The notes under the pieces were generated by a model, which was not told where the DNA came from, ran no database searches, and saw only the letters and a list, made by a program, of their open reading frames with translations. Both the position numbers and the translations under genes were made by a program. From Elizabethkingia miricola (lineage in GTDB: Bacteria > Bacteroidota > Bacteroidia > Flavobacteriales > Weeksellaceae), in contig NZ_LSGQ01000033.1 in the NCBI RefSeq assembly GCF_001675285.1, forward strand, positions 101,647 to 165,646: a DNA stretch of 64,000 bases, written 5' to 3'. The stretch's first letter is position 1. Each line of letters starts with the position of its first letter. Positions 39,216-50,114 of the stretch are shown here, one piece after another.

Positions 39216-39584
39216 ATGCGGAGATTCAGATTTTATTTAATAGGCCTTATTCCGGGCATCATCATTGTATTCTTTATTCTAAACCAAAAAGGAACCAGTT
39301 GTTCATATTTTCCAAATGACCGTGTGGTTGCTGAAACCCTTACAAAAGACTTTGTTCTTTCTCCGGATTTCCAGCAAGAACTAAAGGCATTGAACCTGAA
39401 TGAAAAATTCCTAAAGGACAGTATTGTAAGCAAAGGAAAAATAGACTTTGATAGAAGTGAAGCTCAAAAGCAGCCTTGTCCAAAGTATTTGCTTTTCTAC
39501 CCTTCCAAAAAACCTGTATATGAAGTACAGTATGAAAAGTGCAAGGAAAATGCTCAGTTTATCAACATCAAAAAGATAAATTAA
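39216..39584 (+). CDS. DUF4258-like membrane-anchored protein
   Basis: The 122-residue protein has an N-terminal membrane anchor (RFYLIGLIPGIIIVFFILNQ) and a small extracytoplasmic domain with cysteines (CSYFPNDRVV, QPCPKYLLFYP, EKCKEN). It resembles the flavobacterial DUF4258 domain proteins of unknown function. Its ATG follows the alanine dehydrogenase stop immediately (TAAATG), so it is co-transcribed. Confidence 0.75.
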   Translation: MRRFRFYLIGLIPGIIIVFFILNQKGTSCSYFPNDRVVAETLTKDFVLSPDFQQELKALNLNEKFLKDSIVSKGKIDFDRSEAQKQPCPKYLLFYPSKKPVYEVQYEKCKENAQFINIKKIN

Positions 39585-39592
39585 TCATAAAC

Positions 39593-39625
39593 AAATGACC
39601 GGAATTTCTTCCGGTCATTTTTATT
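39593..39625 (+). terminator. Terminator after the DUF4258-like gene
   Basis: AAATGACCGGAA and TTCCGGTCATTT arms around TTTC, then a T-rich tract. Confidence 0.88.
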
Positions 39626-39814
39626 TATAATCACAAGTCTTTTATGAAGGTTAATACTTAGAAAGCTCTTCAATTTAAGAATATACATAAAGAATCAAAA
39701 TACAGAGCAACGTCAAATTATTCAGATTCAATTCTGTTATCAATTACAAAAGCTGATCTGGGCTTTATTGGATTAAAAATTTGATTTACTTTAGGTAATC
39801 CTTACCTTTAAGTT

Positions 39815-41323
39815 ATGAAAATCCTAAACTCCGATCAAATTAAGCTTCTGGATCAGGAAACTATTGCCATTCAGAATATTTCTTCATGGCAATTAATGGA
39901 ACGTGCCTCCGAAGCAGTTACAGATGCCATTTTACACAAAGCAAAAGGTTTGCGGCTCTCGTTTAGCATATTCTGCGGAAAGGGAAACAATGGTGGTGAC
40001 GGCCTTGCAATAGCCAGAATTTTACGTCGGAAAAATTTCAATATTACAGTGTTTCTTCTTCAATCAGACACTTATTCGGACAGCAATATTGAGAATCAGA
40101 AGCGTCTAAAGAATATAGGCTTAAATGTTATATTATTCAATGAAAACAGTCTTCTTGAAATTCCACAAGGAAGTATCGTTATCGATGCTATTTTCGGCAA
40201 TGGATTGCATTCTCCACTGAATTCGGAATGGAATCTTATTTTTCGGCAAATTGAAAGTTCTTTACCTCGGCATATATATTCTATTGATCTTCCATCGGGC
40301 TTTATTGCAGATCATCCTATGGAAGAAAACTATCCATGCCTTAGAGTCGAACATGTATTTACTTTCGAGATCCCTAAATTAGGTTTTCTATTTCCCTCAT
40401 CATACCAGTTTTTAAAAGATTTTTCTATTGTAAAAATAGATCTTGATGAAGCTACCAGAAATAGCTTCACATCATCTTATTACTTTACAGAAAAAAATAA
40501 GATCCAGGCACTATTAAAGTCTGTTTCCAAATTTTCGCATAAGGGAAGCTTCGGTCATGTCCTGGTGATTGGCGGAAGTCTTGGTAAAATAGGCGCTCCT
40601 ATATTAAGTGCAAAAGCTGCTTTAAAAACAGGAAGTGGATTGGTCACTGTATACGTTCCGAAATGCGGCTATACTATTGCACAAAACAGCATAACCGAAG
40701 CCATGTGTCTTACAGACTCCGAAGAAGAGTATCTATCCACTATCCCGGAGATTTCCGGCTATCAGGCTGTAGCTATCGGAATGGGAATAGGACAACATAA
40801 TAAAACAGGTACAACAGTCCTGAAATGTCTTATAAATAATCCTAATATGGCGTTTGTTATTGATGCAGATGCTCTTAATCTATTATCCAAATACGAAGAT
40901 CCATTCAGGCATATTCCAAAAGATTCCATCCTAACACCACATCCAAAAGAGCTACAGCGACTGATTGGTGATTGGAAAGATGACTTTGAAAAAATTGAAA
41001 AAGTAAGAGATATCGCCTTAAAATATGAAATCAATATATTAATAAAAGGAGCTTATACCGCCAGTATATTGTCAGATGGCAATTGCTATTTCAACTCTAC
41101 AGGTAATTGGGGGATGGCAACTGCAGGCTCCGGAGACACACTTTCGGGAATACTTGTTTCACTTTTAGGGCAAGGTTATTCATCCCATGAAACCTGCCTT
41201 TTAGGCACCTATTTACATGGACTGGCCGGAGATTTAGCAACAGAAAAAATACATCCGCATTCTTTGGTTGCTTCTGATATTTCAAATTTCATAAGTGCTG
41301 CTTATTTTGACCTTACCAAATAG
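39815..41323 (+). CDS. nnr: Bifunctional NAD(P)H-hydrate repair enzyme (epimerase/dehydratase)
   Basis: This 502-residue fusion repairs damaged, hydrated NADH and NADPH. Residues 1-210 are the epimerase domain with GKGNNGGDGLAIAR. Residues 225-502 are the ADP- or ATP-dependent dehydratase with TPHPKELQRLIG and the phosphate-binding WGMATAGSGDTLSGIL motif. Normal length; appears monocistronic. Confidence 0.94.
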   Translation: MKILNSDQIKLLDQETIAIQNISSWQLMERASEAVTDAILHKAKGLRLSFSIFCGKGNNGGDGLAIARILRRKNFNITVFLLQSDTYSDSNIENQKRLKNIGLNVILFNENSLLEIPQGSIVIDAIFGNGLHSPLNSEWNLIFRQIESSLPRHIYSIDLPSGFIADHPMEENYPCLRVEHVFTFEIPKLGFLFPSSYQFLKDFSIVKIDLDEATRNSFTSSYYFTEKNKIQALLKSVSKFSHKGSFGHVLVIGGSLGKIGAPILSAKAALKTGSGLVTVYVPKCGYTIAQNSITEAMCLTDSEEEYLSTIPEISGYQAVAIGMGIGQHNKTGTTVLKCLINNPNMAFVIDADALNLLSKYEDPFRHIPKDSILTPHPKELQRLIGDWKDDFEKIEKVRDIALKYEINILIKGAYTASILSDGNCYFNSTGNWGMATAGSGDTLSGILVSLLGQGYSSHETCLLGTYLHGLAGDLATEKIHPHSLVASDISNFISAAYFDLTK

Positions 41324-41375
41324 AATTGACTTTACACAAATTTTAAAAGGAACTAATATTTTTTGAATAAAAAAT

Positions 41376-41406
41376 TTTGTCACCTCATCCTTAATTTCTA
41401 ATTTAG
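41376..41406 (+). promoter_or_regulatory. Promoter of the tyrA leader
   Basis: TTTG (41376-41379) and TAATTTAG (41399-41406) match the -33 and -7 elements with a 19-bp spacing; the -7 box has one mismatch. Transcription would start only a few bases before the leader-peptide ATG at 41417. Confidence 0.55.
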
Positions 41407-41416
41407 CCTCGTGAAA

Positions 41417-41458
41417 ATGAACAACGCATATTATTATTCTAATCTTAACGACCGTTAG
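41417..41458 (+). CDS. tyrA leader peptide MNNAYYYSNLNDR
   Basis: A 13-codon ORF with three consecutive Tyr codons (TAT TAT TAT) lies just after a promoter and before an antiterminator/terminator pair, followed by prephenate dehydrogenase. The product of that pathway is tyrosine, so scarcity of Tyr-tRNA would stall the ribosome at exactly the informative codons. Gene order and codon content match classical amino-acid attenuators. Not in standard ORF calls because of its size. Confidence 0.85.
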   Translation: MNNAYYYSNLNDR

Positions 41459-41521
41459 GACAAGAATGATATGTCAAAATATTAATGAACCCTGTCCTTA
41501 TAAGACAGGGTTCATTTTTTT
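41457..41521 (+). promoter_or_regulatory. Transcription attenuator of tyrA
   Basis: The terminator has a perfect 12-bp stem, ATGAACCCTGTC (41485-41496) with GACAGGGTTCAT (41504-41515), and a seven-T run. AGGACA (41457-41462), overlapping the leader stop codon, is complementary to TGTCCT (41493-41498) in the 5' arm and top of that stem. A ribosome stalled on the Tyr codons leaves AGGACA free to pair and break the terminator. A ribosome reaching the stop codon covers it, so the terminator forms. Confidence 0.82.
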
Positions 41522-41544
41522 AGTATAATAAAGAAAACAGAATC

Positions 41545-42387
41545 ATGAATATCAGTATTATTGGAACCGGGCTTATCGGCGGATCGATGGCCCTGAAATT
41601 AAAACAAAAAGGACTTGCCTCTAAAATTATTGGAATCGACAAGAATGAAGAACATCTAAAAGAAGCTAAATCTTTAGGGATTATAGACGACTATATGCCT
41701 TTTGAAGAAGGTGTAAAAAGCGCTGATCTGATTATTGTTGCTATCCCTGTAGATGCGGCCAGGATGATTCTTCCAAACATACTGGATTTATTAAATGATC
41801 AACAGACTGTAATGGATGTAGGTTCTACAAAAGATGGTATTATAAAAGCTATTAAAAACCATCCAAACCGTTCCAGATATGTTGCAACCCATCCGATGTG
41901 GGGTACCGAGAACAGCGGACCTAAAGCCGCAATGGCAGATGCTTTTACCGGAAGAGCGGCCGTAATATGCAATCAGGAAGAATCGGCAGAAGATGCTGTA
42001 AAACTTGTGCAAAGAGTTTATGGTACACTCGAAATGAATCTTTTGTACATGGATTCCGAAGATCATGATATCCATACAGCTTATATCAGCCATATATCAC
42101 ACATTACTTCCTATGCGCTTGCCAATACCGTTTTGGAAAAAGAGAAAGAGGAAGATACTATTTTTCAGCTGGCAAGCACCGGTTTCTCGAGTACGGTACG
42201 TCTGGCGAAATCGCATCCGGAAATGTGGGTACCTATCTTCAGGCAAAATAAAGAGAATGTACTGGATGTTCTAAACGAGCATATCTCCCAGCTGAGAAAA
42301 TTTAAATCGGCACTGGAAAAGGAGAATTATGAATATCTGGAGGAATTAATTCTTAAAGCAAATAAAATAAGAGGAATCCTGAAATAG
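41545..42387 (+). CDS. tyrA: Prephenate dehydrogenase
   Basis: This 280-residue enzyme oxidises prephenate to 4-hydroxyphenylpyruvate with NAD(P), the committed step to tyrosine. It has an N-terminal Rossmann motif (IGTGLIGGSMALKLKQKG) and the substrate motif ATHPMWGTENSGPKAA with its catalytic His, and the helical dimer domain includes DHDIHTAYISHISH. No fused chorismate mutase or ACT domain, so feedback inhibition by an ACT domain is absent and control rests on the attenuator upstream. Confidence 0.94.
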   Translation: MNISIIGTGLIGGSMALKLKQKGLASKIIGIDKNEEHLKEAKSLGIIDDYMPFEEGVKSADLIIVAIPVDAARMILPNILDLLNDQQTVMDVGSTKDGIIKAIKNHPNRSRYVATHPMWGTENSGPKAAMADAFTGRAAVICNQEESAEDAVKLVQRVYGTLEMNLLYMDSEDHDIHTAYISHISHITSYALANTVLEKEKEEDTIFQLASTGFSSTVRLAKSHPEMWVPIFRQNKENVLDVLNEHISQLRKFKSALEKENYEYLEELILKANKIRGILK

Positions 42388-42463
42388 GTATTCGAAAAAG
42401 CTGAATAAGCAAGAATCGGGTTGTAAAACATTCTGTTTTGAGCAAAATTTGTCAGAAAAAAGA

Positions 42464-42940
42464 ATGAGTACAAATTTTAAAATCCAGGGACTAAACCACG
42501 AGATATTCTCCCCATTATTTGCTTTGTCAGACGAGGAGTTAGCAAAGCGTAATATTGTCCGGAAAACAGTTGATAAAGCCAATGCTTTCCCCTGTCGTGT
42601 TAGTCTGGAGGATGCAGAAATTGGAGAAAGTGTTTTGTTATTATCATTCGAGCATTTAAAAACCAATTCGCCCTATAATTCAGCAGGAGCCATTTTTATT
42701 CGTGAGAATGCCCAGACAAAAGAAATAGCGGAAAATGAAATCCCGGATATGCTTACAAGAAGACTTTTATCCCTTCGTGCTTATGATAAAAATGATACAA
42801 TGATACAAGCTGATGTTCTAAACGGGACAGAACTTAAAAATGTTTTACATCAGTGGTTCGAAAATACGGATATTGACTATATCCACATCCACAATGCCAA
42901 ACCAGGCTGCTACAGTTGCCAGGTCAAGCGTTCAGTTTAA
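42464..42940 (+). CDS. DUF1203 family protein
   Basis: This 158-residue protein has the DUF1203 pattern FPCRVSLEDAEIGE and a C-terminal HIHNAKPGCYSC. It is cytoplasmic with no signal and of unknown function. ATG 42464 is preferred; an in-frame TTG at 42449 adds only five residues. The gene converges on blaB with 19 bp between stop codons. Confidence 0.85.
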   Translation: MSTNFKIQGLNHEIFSPLFALSDEELAKRNIVRKTVDKANAFPCRVSLEDAEIGESVLLLSFEHLKTNSPYNSAGAIFIRENAQTKEIAENEIPDMLTRRLLSLRAYDKNDTMIQADVLNGTELKNVLHQWFENTDIDYIHIHNAKPGCYSCQVKRSV

Positions 42941-42950
42941 ATTAAGGAAA

Positions 42951-45147
<2,197 letters not shown>

Positions 45148-45565
45148 AATCTGAATTTATACAAATTTAGCATTTTATCTACAGGTAGTCAATGATAAAT
45201 ATGGGTTATAGCAGGTGAATTTGAAAATTTGGAAATATGCTAAATTATTAAGTGGTTCTTAATACGCTGCATTTCATTCCGCACTCGAACTGACGAGGTT
45301 TTATAATAAATATTATAAGCTTATTTAAATTTTATTTTCAATATTCTTCGATAGTTCCTCAAGCTCACTACAAACTTCACTCAGAGTGATATTTCTAATT
45401 CTAAACATCTTTCTTTCAGGAGTGTCAGGCTAAGCATGTCGAAGCCTTATTTAGAAATTATATTTCTATACCATGTGATGCCGCATCACTTCAAGTGAAA
45501 TTCTGAAAGAATTTTGTATCGAGAAGTTATTTTTTAAAGGTTCTATCCGACTGTTTGAAATTATA
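45148..45565. repeat. Gene-free spacer of decayed intergenic repeats
   Basis: No ORF is convincing in these 418 bp. The stretch has GTGTCAGGCTAAGCATGTCGAAGCC (45422-45446), a diverged form of the common Bacteroidetes repeat GTCAGGCTGAGCTTGTCGAAG, and partial copies such as CTCAAGCTCAC and CTTCACTCAGAGTGA around 45345-45390. It also has CATTCCGCACTCGAACTGACGA (45276-45297). Confidence 0.55.
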
Positions 45566-46228
45566 TCAACTAAAAACTTTCCGTAAAATATCCGATACTT
45601 CCTTTGCTCTGGTTACGGGGAATAAATGAGAAGCCCCTTTAATAATATAATCAGGAGCAGAATTTTTCACAGGGAATACCACATCCTTATCAGCCAGAAT
45701 CTGAACAACTTCTTTTTGCTCCTCACCTTTCCAGTTTAAAATCTGATGAATACACCATTTCAGATAATAAGGCTGTCTGACTGTAAAGTATTCATACAGC
45801 TTATCTATTCTTTTATCGTTGGCTTTACGGAAAAAGGCATAGGAAATGGCTTTCTTATTGGAGAAAAAACTCATCGGAACTACTTTGTATAGCCGCAATA
45901 GCTGGTTCCAATTAAAAAACCTGGATTTCTCATGACAGGATTTAATACTCCCCAGAATAACAATTTTTTTAGCGGGTTTCAGTTTATGAATTTCCTGTAC
46001 CAAGACACCACCAAAAGAATAACCCAATAAATAAAACGCTTTGCTGTCATCTATTTTTTCTGCCATTCTGGAAATATAATGATCAAATTTTTCATCCCTC
46101 TCCGGCATAAGCCAATCGATAAAAACAGGTTCAATATCTTCGCTAAAAGTTATTTTGTCAAATACACGCGCATTGGCTCCCAGCCCGCTTATGATATAGA
46201 GTTTTATTTTAGAATCCTGAGGTTGCAT
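45566..46228 (-). CDS. Alpha/beta hydrolase
   Basis: This 220-residue protein has an N-terminal oxyanion segment (YIISGLGANARVFDKI), the nucleophile elbow GYSFGGVL (Ser near residue 70) and a late catalytic His in IIKGASHLFPV. The acid is likely the Asp in LADKDVVFP. Cytoplasmic, small cap domain of basic aromatic helices. Substrate unknown. Confidence 0.85.
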   Translation of the reverse strand: MQPQDSKIKLYIISGLGANARVFDKITFSEDIEPVFIDWLMPERDEKFDHYISRMAEKIDDSKAFYLLGYSFGGVLVQEIHKLKPAKKIVILGSIKSCHEKSRFFNWNQLLRLYKVVPMSFFSNKKAISYAFFRKANDKRIDKLYEYFTVRQPYYLKWCIHQILNWKGEEQKEVVQILADKDVVFPVKNSAPDYIIKGASHLFPVTRAKEVSDILRKVFS

Positions 46229-46265
46229 TTAACTACAAATATAATATAAACCGAAAGCAACTCCT

Positions 46266-47306
46266 TTATAAGGTTACTCCACTTTCCAAAATACTAAATG
46301 TTTTTCTTTCATTATCAATTTCCGCCATTACACCGTAAGGAATTGTAAATACGGGGCAGGTATGTCCAAAATTCATTTCAGTTACAATAGTCAGATCATC
46401 CCTACCCTCCTCGTTTCTTATAACCTGCAATAATATTTCGTTATACTCCTGAACATATTTATTATCATAAGGTCTTCCTAAAATCAGTCCGCTAATTTTA
46501 TTAAAAACACCCTGTGCAGCATAATTTCTTAATGCCCGGCAAAACTGAAGCGGAGACATCATCTCTTCTGAAGTTTCCAGGAATAAAATCTTTCCATCCC
46601 AGTCAGATTCTGAAAACCAGAAATCCGTTCCTTTCAAAAATTCCAAAACATCTACGCAACCACCAATCAGCTCACCTTTAACCTTCCCTGTGCCTTGCAG
46701 AAAATTCCATTGACTGTCTTTTACAAGGCTACGTTTAGTATTCTGTAATTCCGGTTCTCCCCATTCTAAATATTCCGTAGTCCATCCGTCATGATTAGGT
46801 AAAACCTGACCTACAGGTTCTGCAGAGAAAAGAGTTCTTTTAATATCCTCTATCTGGTATTGATGCATACCTCCATTTTCGGCAAAACCAACCAATACTG
46901 ATGTTCCGTAAAAAGAAGTTAAACCTGCTTTGTAACAAGCCACATGGGTAACTGTTGTATCTGAAAATCCCAGAAATATTTTAGGGTTATTGCGGATTAT
47001 TGAAAGATCTGTAAAAGGCAGCGTCCTGAGACTATCATCTCCACCAATATTGGAAATAATGGCTTTCACAGATGAATCCGAGAAAGCTTCCATTAAATCT
47101 TCTGCCCTTGCCTGAGGATTTTTATAAATATAATCAGCAGATTTCAGGGCATTTTTTGTTTCCATGACATTGAGTCCGAAAACATCTTCCAGCTGTTTTT
47201 TTCCGGCTTCATATCTGGGCGGAAAAGTTCCAGCCCCACCCCATGAAAGAGAAAGGGTAGCAACAGTATCTCCTGGCTTCAATAGTTGTGGTCTGGTAAG
47301 TATCAT
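46266..47306 (-). CDS. S66 family LD-carboxypeptidase (LdcA/MccF-like)
   Basis: This 346-residue serine peptidase has the family's Ser in GFSDTTVTHV, the Glu in LFLETSEEMM and the His in MNFGHTCPVFTIPYG. The N-terminal LKPGDTVATLSLSWGG and SNIGGDDSLRTLP segments fit. S66 enzymes trim murein tetrapeptides during recycling, or hydrolyse peptidyl-nucleotide toxins (MccF group). The extended length and the NIGGDD signature favour the MccF-like branch, but this is not decisive. Confidence 0.88.
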   Translation of the reverse strand: MILTRPQLLKPGDTVATLSLSWGGAGTFPPRYEAGKKQLEDVFGLNVMETKNALKSADYIYKNPQARAEDLMEAFSDSSVKAIISNIGGDDSLRTLPFTDLSIIRNNPKIFLGFSDTTVTHVACYKAGLTSFYGTSVLVGFAENGGMHQYQIEDIKRTLFSAEPVGQVLPNHDGWTTEYLEWGEPELQNTKRSLVKDSQWNFLQGTGKVKGELIGGCVDVLEFLKGTDFWFSESDWDGKILFLETSEEMMSPLQFCRALRNYAAQGVFNKISGLILGRPYDNKYVQEYNEILLQVIRNEEGRDDLTIVTEMNFGHTCPVFTIPYGVMAEIDNERKTFSILESGVTL

Positions 47307-47328
47307 GTTTACAAAAATATAATAAAAA

Positions 47329-47355
47329 AACGGGAAGTAGAGGCTACTTCCCGTT
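47329..47355 (-). terminator. Terminator of the YceI gene
   Basis: AACGGGAAGTAG and CTACTTCCCGTT arms around AGG, with a T run on the minus strand. Confidence 0.88.
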
Positions 47356-47382
47356 TCATTAAAAATACTAACTATATTTTAT

Positions 47383-47949
47383 TTATTTCGCAGTCACTTT
47401 TACAAGCATATCGATATCATCTTTGATAACAACATCTTTCATTCCAGCTTTATAGTTTACTCCAAACTTCTGTCTGTCGAAAGAGAACTTGTTAGACACG
47501 ATGCTTACCTGTCCTTTGCTATTATTAATTCTTGCAGGGAAAGAGATAGCTTCAGTTTTACCTTTTACAGTAAGGTTCCCGTTTACTACATAGTTGTATA
47601 CTTTATCATTGTTAGCTTTTACAGAAGTAATTGTAAAGCTTGCAGTCGGGAATTTTTCAACCTCAAAGAAGTCACCATTTTTAAGGTGTCCGTTTAGTTT
47701 TTGCTGATCTTCACCAGCAACATCAGTAGCATTGATACTCGTCATATCTAATACGAAAGTACCTCCTGCAACCTGATTGTTTTTCAAAACGATATTACCG
47801 CTTTTCAGATTTACTTTACCATAATGTGAAGAAGCATCAGACTTCATCACTTTATAGCCCCACCACTGGATATCAGAACCAACTACCTTTTTGGTTTGTC
47901 CAAATGCCAAACCTGCTGTCATTAATAATAGAAAACCTAACTTTTTCAT
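47383..47949 (-). CDS. YceI family periplasmic protein
   Basis: This 188-residue protein has a signal peptide (MKKLGFLLLMTAGLAFGQ) and the lipocalin-like YceI barrel (IQWWGYKVMKSDASSHYGKV, FSFDRQKFGVNYK). YceI proteins bind isoprenoid chains such as polyprenols or quinones. Single-gene unit. Confidence 0.93.
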   Translation of the reverse strand: MKKLGFLLLMTAGLAFGQTKKVVGSDIQWWGYKVMKSDASSHYGKVNLKSGNIVLKNNQVAGGTFVLDMTSINATDVAGEDQQKLNGHLKNGDFFEVEKFPTASFTITSVKANNDKVYNYVVNGNLTVKGKTEAISFPARINNSKGQVSIVSNKFSFDRQKFGVNYKAGMKDVVIKDDIDMLVKVTAK

Positions 47950-48052
47950 GTGTTGAATTTATGTTGATGCAAAAGTATACCTTTTTTATAGACGATTGCC
48001 TTATCCTATGATAAGTTTTCAACAATGACTATAAAAACTGCATTTTCACCTT

Positions 48053-49102
48053 TTACGCTCTTCCATAAGCTCCATAGTAAGCAGCTCCCATTAAAGCAGT
48101 TTTACTATTCAGGATTAAGTAGATCGGAATATCTTTTAGTATATGTTCCATTTTATCACTTACGATAAAATTCTGGTGGAATTTATCTTTGTTCAGCAAA
48201 TTAAAAATCTTCGGAGGAATACCACCGCCTAATAATAATCCGCCTGTTGCTTTTAGCTTTAGTACAAGGTTTGTCGCCTCACGTGCCATAAAGTCCACAA
48301 ACATCTCCATTGCAAGAGAACATGTAGGATCCAGTTCACGCATTGCTGTATGACTAATAATTGCTGACGGGTCTCCTTCTTCCTCAAATTTCTGAGTAAG
48401 CCATGCTGGTTCAGGATGTTTTTTCACATCGCGCAGGAATCTGTAAATATTAAAAATTCCAGGACCTGAGATTACAGTTTCCCAGCTTACAATACCATAA
48501 ATAGAGTTCAGGTATTCGTAAAATTCAACCTCTGTTTTATTTCTTGGAGAAAATTCTGAATGGCCGCCTTCTGTCGCAAATGGTCTTAGAGCTTTGCCAT
48601 CCCAAAATAACCCAGCCTCACCAAGACCTGTTCCGGGAGCCAGAATAGCCACGTTACCGTCGATATTAGGATTTCCTTTGTGAATTGTTGCCAGATAACC
48701 ATCGTTTACCTCTGCTAATCCATAAGCTGTAGCCTCCAGGTCATTGATCATTTCCACACGGTTAATACGAAGTTCATTTTTCAACAATGACACATCCAGA
48801 GACCATGGAAGATTTGTAGTGATACATTTACCATCCACAACCGGTCCTGCTACACCGATTGACAAAACATCCGGAAGTTCCAGTTTATAATTTTTGATAA
48901 AGTCTTTGATAATATCACTAAAGGAGCTATAATCTCTTGATGGATAGGTAGCTTCTTCTTTTAATACCATTTTATGATTCTCAGAAACAAACCATCCCAA
49001 GTTTGTTTTGGTACCTCCAATATCTGTTGCAATTACCGAAAGTCCGTCATTATCAGCATTTTTCCAACCAGGAAGGTGCAATGGAAACCTCATTAACTCC
49101 AT
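48053..49102 (-). CDS. glk: Glucokinase
   Basis: This 349-residue cytoplasmic ATP-dependent kinase has an ATP phosphate loop (VIATDIGGTKTNLGWF), the catalytic Asp region MINDLEATAYGLA, the LAPGTGLGEAGLFWDG motif and the EGGHSEFSPRN signature of the Glk (non-ROK) family. It phosphorylates glucose for glycolysis. Appears monocistronic. Confidence 0.93.
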   Translation of the reverse strand: MELMRFPLHLPGWKNADNDGLSVIATDIGGTKTNLGWFVSENHKMVLKEEATYPSRDYSSFSDIIKDFIKNYKLELPDVLSIGVAGPVVDGKCITTNLPWSLDVSLLKNELRINRVEMINDLEATAYGLAEVNDGYLATIHKGNPNIDGNVAILAPGTGLGEAGLFWDGKALRPFATEGGHSEFSPRNKTEVEFYEYLNSIYGIVSWETVISGPGIFNIYRFLRDVKKHPEPAWLTQKFEEEGDPSAIISHTAMRELDPTCSLAMEMFVDFMAREATNLVLKLKATGGLLLGGGIPPKIFNLLNKDKFHQNFIVSDKMEHILKDIPIYLILNSKTALMGAAYYGAYGRA

Positions 49103-49266
49103 ATTAAATAATTATTTTTCCAAAAATATAAAAAAAGCACTTAACATTTTGTTCATATAATATAAAAAAACATCATACCTTAAAAAAGCAAACAAATCAT
49201 TGACTGCAAACAGGTTATAGCATACTCCAAAATCAATTTCAAGCGATATTTATTTCTATATAACAA

Positions 49267-49297
49267 AAAAGCTCTCCCCAAAAAAGGGAGAGCTTTT
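49267..49297 (-). terminator. Terminator of the beta-barrel gene
   Basis: AAAAGCTCTCCC and GGGAGAGCTTTT arms around CAAAAAA, 20 bp after the stop codon on the minus strand. Confidence 0.88.
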
Positions 49298-49316
49298 GCT
49301 ATTAAATATTAAAAAA

Positions 49317-49901
49317 CTATTTACCTAATGGAATGTTGTATGCTACACCAGCGCCAATTGTTCCGGCGTTGAATTTAACATCATCAATCTGTCCTTTGCT
49401 ACCTGTGAATACTTTAGTATAGTGAACAAAGAAGTTCCAGTTTTGGTTGTGGTAACCAATTTCAGGCTTCAAGTAGAAACCGCCATTTGGCATTTCAGCG
49501 TTGCGAGAAGAACCATCTTTTGCTACATTGTCTTTACCTACGATAAATCCGTAACCTAAGTCTGCTCCACCATAGAAACCTGTACGAGCAGGGTAATATC
49601 TTAGTAATGCAGCAACCGGAATTACTCCAAAGTCATTGTATTTAACATCCCCACCTGGCGAAAAAGTTTTAGTTTTTCCGAAAAACTGGTTGTACCCCGT
49701 TGCAATACCTAATCCGAAACCAGGAGTTACAATATTTTGGTAAGATAAATCAAACCCTACGTTTGCAGAAGTGTTACCTCCGGTAGAAACACCACCGTTA
49801 ACACCTACTTTAAGCATATTATTCATATCAGCACTCTGAGCACTTACTAACCCTGCTGCGAAAATACCAGCTACTAAAGCTGCTTGCTTAATCATTTTCA
49901 T
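49317..49901 (-). CDS. Outer-membrane beta-barrel protein
   Basis: This 194-residue protein has a signal peptide (MKMIKQAALVAGIFAAGLVS, then AQS). Alternating strands rich in Gly, Tyr and Phe run through FGGADLGYGFIVG-like segments to the final GAGVAYNIPLGK. A small eight-strand barrel of the OmpA-N/OprF-like type. Function unknown. Confidence 0.82.
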   Translation of the reverse strand: MKMIKQAALVAGIFAAGLVSAQSADMNNMLKVGVNGGVSTGGNTSANVGFDLSYQNIVTPGFGLGIATGYNQFFGKTKTFSPGGDVKYNDFGVIPVAALLRYYPARTGFYGGADLGYGFIVGKDNVAKDGSSRNAEMPNGGFYLKPEIGYHNQNWNFFVHYTKVFTGSKGQIDDVKFNAGTIGAGVAYNIPLGK

Positions 49902-50114
49902 AACATCTATTTTTTTAAATTTTACTACTATACACCTGTAAAAAGCGTGCCAAAATTAACAAAACATTAACAAAACCTTTATCCATCAGACTTCAACTCA
50001 TGTTTAAGTATTATAAAAAAGACCTGTTTTTTATATATTTTTATAAAAACTTAAAGCAATTTAATCTTTAACCTTAACGTTTAATATTAATCATACCAAA
50101 AACAATAAAGCGAT

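Noticed and set aside
41391..41398. Single TTTCTAA upstream of the tyrA leader as a further site of the 11-bp array
   Set aside because: Only one heptamer with no neighbours at 11-bp steps; expected by chance in AT-rich DNA.
47383..49102. YceI and glucokinase as one operon
   Set aside because: The 103-bp gap and separate transcription of YceI with its own terminator do not show linkage.
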